The notes beneath the pieces are model-generated. The model did no database searches, was not told the DNA's origin, and saw only the letters and a list, made by a program, of their open reading frames with translations. A stretch of DNA of 11,429 bases from Gammaproteobacteria bacterium (lineage in GTDB: Bacteria; Pseudomonadota; Gammaproteobacteria; S012-40), in the NCBI GenBank assembly GCA_029864945.1, contig JAOTSL010000077.1, positions 1 through 11,429 on the forward strand, given 5' to 3'. Below, one piece after another: positions 6,897-11,429 of this stretch. The translations under genes and the position numbers were made by a program. Position 1 is the stretch's first letter, and each line of letters starts with the position of its first letter.

Positions 6897-7526
6897 TTAC
6901 GACTTGCTAGTTTGGTAAATTTTATAATCCCGTGAATATACCGCATGCATACTTTGTTCAGTCACTGCCAATACATAACGTAATTGCCGAACAAGTAAAT
7001 GATGAGAAAAAATAACAGGAATGGCGATAATTAGTCCGCTAGCCGTTGTAAGTAATGCCTGGGATATTCCGTGCGCCATTTCCTGAGGGTCTCCGGTACC
7101 TTGCAGCGCAATCACTTCAAAAACCTGGATCATGCCTGTTACGGTTCCAAGTAACCCCAGCATCGGTAACAATGAACCGATTATTGCAACCGTCGGTAAT
7201 GTTCCTTCAAGGCGCGGCATTAACTCAGCCAGCTGAATATTTAATTGCTCGGCTACATCATCACGGCTATTAACATCATTCCACTTAACCTTCGCCGTTA
7301 GATGCGCAATAGGGCTACGGCCGTAATTGGGATCAGCGCCGGGCAGAAAAGATTCGTCGGATTCTAGTATATGTTGGTCACTCAACGCACTACGACGCCA
7401 GGCATAAACTCGTAATCCTCTTTCCACGAGCATAATTGCTGCAATCCAGGCGACAAAAAAAATCACCCACATAACCGGGCCACCACGGGCCATCAATCCC
7501 ATAAAATCTGTTGTTAATTCAATCAT
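6897..7526 (-). CDS. exbB: MotA/TolQ/ExbB proton channel protein
   Basis: ExbB makes the pentameric stator around ExbD in the inner membrane. The 209-residue product has three hydrophobic segments: about 16-34, about 112-136 and about 156-180. The second contains MLGLLGTVTGMIQVF (122-136), matching the GLFGTVxGI motif with its channel-lining Thr (Thr128), and the third contains QALLTTASGLIIAIPVIF with Thr160/Thr161 at the other conserved polar position. The loop 40-110 is cytoplasmic. The ATG at 7526 lies only two bases after the TAG of the receptor gene, so translation was probably coupled to the receptor. Because the receptor is now interrupted by an insertion sequence, expression from the original upstream promoter is likely reduced. 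Confidence 0.95.
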   Translation of the reverse strand: MIELTTDFMGLMARGGPVMWVIFFVAWIAAIMLVERGLRVYAWRRSALSDQHILESDESFLPGADPNYGRSPIAHLTAKVKWNDVNSRDDVAEQLNIQLAELMPRLEGTLPTVAIIGSLLPMLGLLGTVTGMIQVFEVIALQGTGDPQEMAHGISQALLTTASGLIIAIPVIFSHHLLVRQLRYVLAVTEQSMHAVYSRDYKIYQTSKS

Positions 7527-7528
7527 TA

Positions 7529-9081
7529 CTAAAACGTTGCCTCAATTCCAATAGAAGGGAATATTCCCAGTGATTTTGTCGCAACTGGGTTATTAATTTT
7601 TTCGAATGAGTTCCCATAGTCGTAACCTGAGATATTTTGTGTGTTTAGAATATTTAGAATATCAATGTAGTAATTCATCTTCCAGGAATTATAAAGAACT
7701 TCTCGGTCCACTCTGACATCCAGCTGGAAAAAATTTGGTAAGCGTGAACCATTTTTAGAGCCGCGATTAGGAGTCCAATGGGAAAACTTTGGGTCTGTAT
7801 CGGCAGCATTTTGGTCCGCACAGTCTACAAATTCACTTGGTATATCTTCACAAATTCCCGTGCGACTTATCACCTTTGTATAAGGCTTACCAGAATTAGC
7901 ACGAAGCCTGAAACCCATAATCCATTTTTTCCATGAATTCAACATTGGTTGACTCCAGACGACTGTAAAAGTATGGCGCTGATCTCCAAGAAAAGGCGTT
8001 GTAACTCCATTCGCTGTTCTCGTTGAGCGAAGAGCAGAGTAGCTCAACCACCCCATTTTGTTGCTTGAAAACTCCCGTTTAATCAGGATATCAAAACCGT
8101 ATGCCTCACCTTTACCCTCATTTGTGTAATTATTTGGTTTTGGTACGTCATAGGTGGCAACAAGACTCTTCATTGGCTTATGATAGGCTTCAACCTGAAC
8201 ATTCCAGGTTGGATTAAATTTATAGTGAACACCTATAATTCGATGCTCTGAATCTAAGTTTTTCAACTCCGGATTACCAGCGTCTCTAATCCATTGCCCC
8301 CCCTCAGGCGATTGAACATAACGCCCCCAGCTCCCGGTTAATACCGTCTTCGGTGTTAATTCATATTCAACCGAACTACGAGGTGAAATTGCCAACAACT
8401 CTTCACGTCCATCTGACTTAATATATCTCGCTCTCATTCCAAATTGAGTAGTCAGCCTATTAAGCCATTTTTTTCTCACTTTAAAATAAGGATTGATCAG
8501 CCCAGAATGATAAGTTTTGTCTATTCGAAACTTTTCCAGCTCCGTTAAATTATAGTCAGGATCATTAAACTGAGGTGGCCGACTAATATAAGCATCTACC
8601 GGTGTTCTGGCATAAATGAAGTCCGAGCCAAATGTCAGTAATGTAGAATCATTAATTCCCCAACGTAATTCCGGTTGCCATACTAGGTCGCTTTCATCAA
8701 TATTTAAAAAATAATGATTGCCCGTCCCATCATTACCAATTCTTAAGGACTGTGATGTGCTTATTAAATACATCGTTGAAGAAGTATTAATATTATTTGT
8801 CCACATTTGCTCCCAAACCAAACTCGTACTGTGATATTCCACACTACTTGCTAATACCCCTACTACGTCTGGATCACTGCCTCTTGGGGTGTTCAATACA
8901 AGTTCAATTGAATCCTTTGCACTAAAATGCTGTAACAGTACACGCCCATTTTTCACATCATGCTGCCAAACAGCCTGCACATCATAAAAACGGGGTACTT
9001 CGGTGACTTCATTTGTTTCTTCACCGTCACCACTAGAGTTGAACGCTTTGGTAAATGCTTTTTCAGACAAAATTAAATCAA
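7529..9081 (-). pseudogene. TonB-dependent receptor, C-terminal beta-barrel fragment (interrupted by IS)
   Basis: This is the barrel part of an outer-membrane TonB-dependent receptor. About 515 residues of amphipathic strands end in SIGIEATF, with a terminal phenylalanine typical of the BAM-recognised last strand. Characteristic barrel features are GNPELKNLDSEHRIIGVHYKF, LPNFFQLDVRVDRE and NYYIDILNILNTQN, the family's conserved late-strand motif. A Cys pair in RTGICEDIPSEFVDCADQ may form a loop disulphide. The segment has no start of its own: the frame opens at the insertion edge (9081), a TTG at 9070 is incidental, and a TAG lies just inside the element. Joined to the fragment at 10773-11324 after removing the element, the frame is continuous (SYVD then LILSEK). 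Substrate cannot be read from the sequence. The stop overlaps the exbB start region, making this the first gene of the transport operon. Confidence 0.85.
9077..9081. repeat. 5-bp target-site duplication, left copy (ATCAA)
   Basis: ATCAA lies directly outside the left inverted repeat of the insertion sequence and is repeated at 10773-10777 just outside the right inverted repeat. Deleting one copy plus the element rebuilds the receptor reading frame, which confirms this as the duplicated target. Confidence 0.85.
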
Positions 9082-9100
9082 CCTAAATTAATCAGTTAAA
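9082..9100 (+). repeat. Left terminal inverted repeat of the insertion sequence
   Basis: CCTAAATTAATCAGTTAAA matches the reverse complement of the right end (10754-10772) at 15 of 19 positions: the first six bases and the CAGTTAAA block are identical. These are the expected transposase-binding and cleavage ends. Confidence 0.85.
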
Positions 9101-9108
9101 AATTAGGG

Positions 9109-9136
9109 TATAGTTCTAAGCTTCTGATAACAAGGA
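9109..9136 (+). promoter_or_regulatory. Transposase -10 candidate and ribosome site
   Basis: TATAGT at 9109-9114 is a fair -10 box, with only a weak TTAATC 15 bases before it inside the left inverted repeat. AAGGA at 9132-9136 lies eight bases before the ATG at 9145 and decides the start of the transposase in favour of 9145 over 9136. A promoter overlapping the end would allow transposase binding to repress its own gene, but this is inference. Confidence 0.4.
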
Positions 9137-9144
9137 TGATTATC

Positions 9145-10698
9145 ATGGTTTTACCTCCAAAAACTATTCACTCAGTGGGTGAAGACTTAACAGCGACTAA
9201 AACACCCTTCGCAGAAGCAGTAGAAGTTGATACATTTGATGGAAAATTACACATTGAATGGGATCCCACCGCGAGTGTCACGCCGATTGGACAGCTTCCA
9301 TTTTTCATCGAGTTTTTAAAATTAGGTAATCGATTTGAGCCTTGGATTAAGGATTGTCCATTGGTTTACACCAGCCATAATGCACCCACTAAAACAGATG
9401 TCTTGGGAACACTGTTATTGTCTGTTCTGTCTGGGCATACTCGGTATGCTCATATAACTACATTGATGGGCGATACAGTTAACTCAATCCTCTTGGGAAT
9501 GAACAAAATTGTTAGTGATGATTCAGCGCGTCGCGCACTGAAAAAAATTGACGAAGTCGAAGGCGTCCAATGGTTACAACAGCACTTATATTCTAGTTAT
9601 GGCCCGCTGCTCAACACACCCTGGATATTAGATGTGGATGTCACGGTTAAACCACTCTATGGCCATCAGCAAGGTGCCAAACTTGGTTACAACCCTCATA
9701 AACCAGGGCGTCCATCACACACGTATCATACTTATATGATTGCCAACCTTAGATTGGTATTGAATGTTGAAGTGCAAGCTGGTGATCAAGCACAGTCAGC
9801 GCATTCTTTACCGGGATTAATGTCAATTCTTAATAAATTACCGCTGGATCAGCGCCCCACCTTTGTGCGAGGTGATTGTGATTGGGGTAGTGAACGAGTG
9901 ATGAGTGAACTCGAAGAAATCGACCAGCATTATTTGTTTAAGCTCAAGAAATCAAAAAATGTAAAAGCCCTTATAAATAAGCATCATTGCTCGGGTGAGT
10001 GGACTTATTTTAAAGAAGGCTGGGAAGCAAAAACGGATCAGTTGCAATTGCAAAGCTGGGAGAAAGAAAGACGAGTTGTGATTGTTCGGCGGCGAGTTTC
10101 TAACAATAATATAATGGGGTTGGAACTCGGATCTGGAAAGCAACAAAAAGAACTCGCGTTTGTTGACGGGCCTGAAGATATGAAGCTCTATGAATATTCT
10201 GTGCTGATTACCAGTTTGGCAGGTGAACTTGTTACAGTCGTGCAACATTACCGAGACCGAGCTGATTGTGAAAATGTATTTGATGAAATAAAAAACCAAT
10301 GGGGCTGGGGCGGATTCACGACACATGATCTAAAAAGTTGTCAATTCATCTCACGAATCATTGCACTAGTTTACAACTGGTGGAGTCTGTTCGTGCGATT
10401 AGCCCATCCAGAAAAACACTATGAAGCCATAACGAGTCGGCCACTACTATTAAGTAGTGTTGGGCGGTTAACGAAAACGGGTCGTCAGCAGAAAATGATC
10501 ATAACCAGCAGTCATAGCGAAACGAAACGAGTGCAAGCGATTTATCGTCGAATGACAACCTTTTTTAGCGACCTTAAAAGTGCTGCGCCGCAGTTGACTC
10601 CACAGGCGTGCTGGGAGCAAATATTAGCGAAAGCAATGACGGCATTTTCAGTCGTAACAAGGCCTGAGCAAATAAAAATATTGCCATTGCCGACCTGA
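9145..10698 (+). CDS. DDE transposase (IS1380-like)
   Basis: This enzyme cuts the ends of the surrounding element and joins them to target DNA. The 517-residue product has an N-terminal DNA-binding half, then an RNase H-like catalytic domain. The probable triad is an aspartate in WILDVDVTVKPLYG (Asp163 or Asp165), Asp244 in VRGDCDWGS, and Glu376 in YRDRADCENVFDEIKNQWG, the last matching the Y-(2)-R-(3)-E type signature of this transposase group. GHQQGAKLGYNPHKPGRPSH after the first aspartate and a long insertion before the Glu are typical of IS1380/IS4-type enzymes. No frameshift or internal stop is seen. ATG 9145 is preferred because AAGGA is eight bases upstream; ATG 9136 overlaps that site and would add three residues. 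Family placement rests on motifs only. Confidence 0.85.
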   Translation: MVLPPKTIHSVGEDLTATKTPFAEAVEVDTFDGKLHIEWDPTASVTPIGQLPFFIEFLKLGNRFEPWIKDCPLVYTSHNAPTKTDVLGTLLLSVLSGHTRYAHITTLMGDTVNSILLGMNKIVSDDSARRALKKIDEVEGVQWLQQHLYSSYGPLLNTPWILDVDVTVKPLYGHQQGAKLGYNPHKPGRPSHTYHTYMIANLRLVLNVEVQAGDQAQSAHSLPGLMSILNKLPLDQRPTFVRGDCDWGSERVMSELEEIDQHYLFKLKKSKNVKALINKHHCSGEWTYFKEGWEAKTDQLQLQSWEKERRVVIVRRRVSNNNIMGLELGSGKQQKELAFVDGPEDMKLYEYSVLITSLAGELVTVVQHYRDRADCENVFDEIKNQWGWGGFTTHDLKSCQFISRIIALVYNWWSLFVRLAHPEKHYEAITSRPLLLSSVGRLTKTGRQQKMIITSSHSETKRVQAIYRRMTTFFSDLKSAAPQLTPQACWEQILAKAMTAFSVVTRPEQIKILPLPT

Positions 10699-10753
10699 CG
10701 CTTGATAGAGAAAAGGTGGTGGTGATTTATGCTAAATTTTAACTCTTGGCAGG

Positions 10754-10772
10754 TTTAACTGCGTTTTTTAGG
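10754..10772 (-). repeat. Right terminal inverted repeat of the insertion sequence
   Basis: Read on the minus strand this is CCTAAAAAACGCAGTTAAA, pairing with the left end at 15 of 19 positions. It contains the TAA (10755-10757) that ends the reading frame of the receptor's N-terminal fragment. Confidence 0.85.
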
Positions 10773-10777
10773 ATCAA
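10773..10777. repeat. 5-bp target-site duplication, right copy (ATCAA)
   Basis: Direct repeat of 9077-9081, immediately outside the right inverted repeat. It encodes part of the Val-Asp codons of the receptor's SYVD sequence. Confidence 0.85.
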
Positions 10778-11277
10778 CGTAACTCCGGCGGGCAGAAATG
10801 TATGCTGAGTCTTTACCATTTTCTTTAAACAACGGTCCTTCAATGACAACGGACGCTTCATACGTGCCCACAGAATAAGTTTGGTGCAATCGGTCTTTTT
10901 TGGGTGTACGAAGTTTTACATCCAACGCACCACCAAGTGAATCGCCATATTCCACAGGATATCCTCCAAGGAACATATTAAAATCACTGACCAATTGAGG
11001 ACTGACAGTCGAATGTAAACCACCGAAATGATAGAGATAACCGATTTGCGCGCGATTTACCCAGGTAATATTTTGATTGGGTTCGCTACCGCGAATATAA
11101 ACAAGACCAGCCCCTTCGGTAGCGGTAACAACGCCGGGCATAGATTGAATAGTTTTTAATGGATCCCCCTGGGAACCAGGTGCACGTCTTAATTCTTCTT
11201 TTGAAATAACGATCTTTGAGGTTTTTTCTTTAACACGTTCGGCAACAACTTCGAGCACATCACCTTCAATACTAATT

Positions 11278-11293
11278 GGCTCTAAATAGAGCC
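11278..11293. repeat. Perfect 6-bp inverted repeat at the 5' limit of receptor homology
   Basis: GGCTCT (11278-11283) and AGAGCC (11288-11293) are exact reverse complements separated by AAAT. It overlaps the codons for LYLEP, near where the sequence stops resembling a TonB-dependent receptor. It could be a chance palindrome or mark a recombination edge. Confidence 0.4.
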
Positions 11294-11296
11294 TCC

Positions 11297-11429
11297 TCAA
11301 AAAGTCAGAGTGCCACTGACCCAATTCGCGAATCCACCAATATTTTAGTCCGCATCAGCAAGGCCAATTGTTTCCATCTCTCGTTTGTATGTCGAGCTAT
11401 CTGCAATAGCGCAGAAACAGTACCCCTTT
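11297..11429. other. Unassigned right edge upstream of the broken receptor
   Basis: I see no receptor signal peptide, ribosome site or promoter here. On the minus strand two partial frames enter from outside the window: one of 27 residues ending at 11345 (KGYCFCAIADSSTYKREMET and onward) and one of 40 residues ending at 11305 (including RWKQLALLMRTK). Either could be the C-terminus of a neighbouring gene, but neither is recognised and both are too short to decide. A 10-bp palindrome ATTCGCGAAT is at 11324-11333. The stretch may be the end of another mobile element or a deletion joint. Confidence 0.3.

Larger units (their letters stand above)
9082..10772 (+). mobile_element. Complete insertion sequence, 1691 bp, IS1380-like (family uncertain)
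   Basis: The element runs from CCTAAA at 9082 to TTTAGG at 10772 and holds one complete DDE transposase gene. Its ends are imperfect 19-bp inverted repeats (15 of 19 positions match) and it is flanked by a 5-bp direct repeat ATCAA. Length, ends beginning CC, and a 5-bp duplication are compatible with the IS1380 family as I know it; the IS4 superfamily in the wide sense is an alternative. It interrupts the TonB-dependent receptor gene between the plug and barrel coding parts, with its transposase facing against the receptor operon. Intact coding sequence, clear ends and an exactly reconstructable target suggest a recent, possibly active, insertion. Confidence 0.9.
10755..11324 (-). pseudogene. 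TonB-dependent receptor, N-terminal plug fragment (truncated by IS)
   Basis: This encodes the plug domain of the same receptor whose barrel lies at 7529-9081. Visible are LYLEPISIEGDVLEVVAER (12-30), the end of a carboxypeptidase-regulatory-like module in related receptors, then the plug: SKEELRRAPGSQGDPLKTIQSMPGV (41-65), VYIRGSEPNQN (75-85), the YLYHFGGLHSTVS segment (97-109), and GGYPVEYGDSLGGALDVKLR (120-139). After ISARRSYVD the insertion sequence supplies five foreign codons (PKKRS) and a TAA. The true end of receptor DNA is 10773. The start is doubtful: 11324 is a TTG with no ribosome site, there is no signal peptide, and residues before LYLEP do not resemble a receptor. The natural 5' part therefore appears missing or displaced. 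The fragment is very unlikely to be functional alone. Confidence 0.8.

Noticed and set aside
9952..10326. 124-codon minus-strand frame inside the transposase gene
   Set aside because: It is a shadow of the transposase; composition is not protein-like and no start signal is present.
11324..11333. ATTCGCGAAT palindrome as an operator
   Set aside because: A single 10-bp palindrome with no promoter or nearby gene start is not enough to claim a regulator site.

Overview
The window looks like chromosomal DNA of a gammaproteobacterium of moderate, AT-leaning base composition. The evidence is the thiD-thiE-hemL order (an arrangement I recall from Pseudomonas and relatives), a YrfG-type nucleotidase, and a TonB-ExbB-ExbD system. 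No rRNA, tRNA, CRISPR array or phage module was seen.

Left part (1-2520, minus strand): a tight operon thiD-thiE-hemL, whose last gene (glutamate-1-semialdehyde aminomutase, haem pathway) runs off the left edge. thiD and thiE overlap by one base (TAATG), and hemL starts at a GTG 31 bp after thiE. Divergent from it (2638-5269, plus strand) are a HAD-family GMP/IMP nucleotidase (yrfG), a hexameric NAD-type glutamate dehydrogenase with all its catalytic residues, and a membrane-anchored SRPBCC protein. The last converges on the next operon at a hairpin terminator.

Middle and right part (5290-11324, minus strand): one transport operon read right to left. It encodes a TonB-dependent outer-membrane receptor, exbB, exbD and tonB, then a previously unlisted 54-residue two-helix membrane protein and a short lipoprotein. 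The receptor gives the outer-membrane gate and ExbB/ExbD/TonB its dedicated energy supply; the two small downstream proteins have no recognised function.

The receptor gene is broken. A 1691-bp insertion sequence (9082-10772) with a complete DDE transposase, imperfect 19-bp terminal inverted repeats and a 5-bp target duplication (ATCAA) sits in the codons just after the plug domain. Removing the element and one copy of the duplication joins the two halves exactly in frame (SYVD-LILSEK), so the insertion appears recent. The receptor also has no recognisable signal peptide or natural start: its homology seems to begin near 11296, and 11297-11429 looks like unrelated sequence, suggesting a second, separate disruption at the 5' end. 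The transposase gene lies opposite to the operon, so exbB-exbD-tonB are probably subject to polarity unless they have another promoter.

No clearly novel multi-gene system was found. The points most worth checking are the double disruption of the receptor locus and the small membrane protein plus lipoprotein pair behind tonB.
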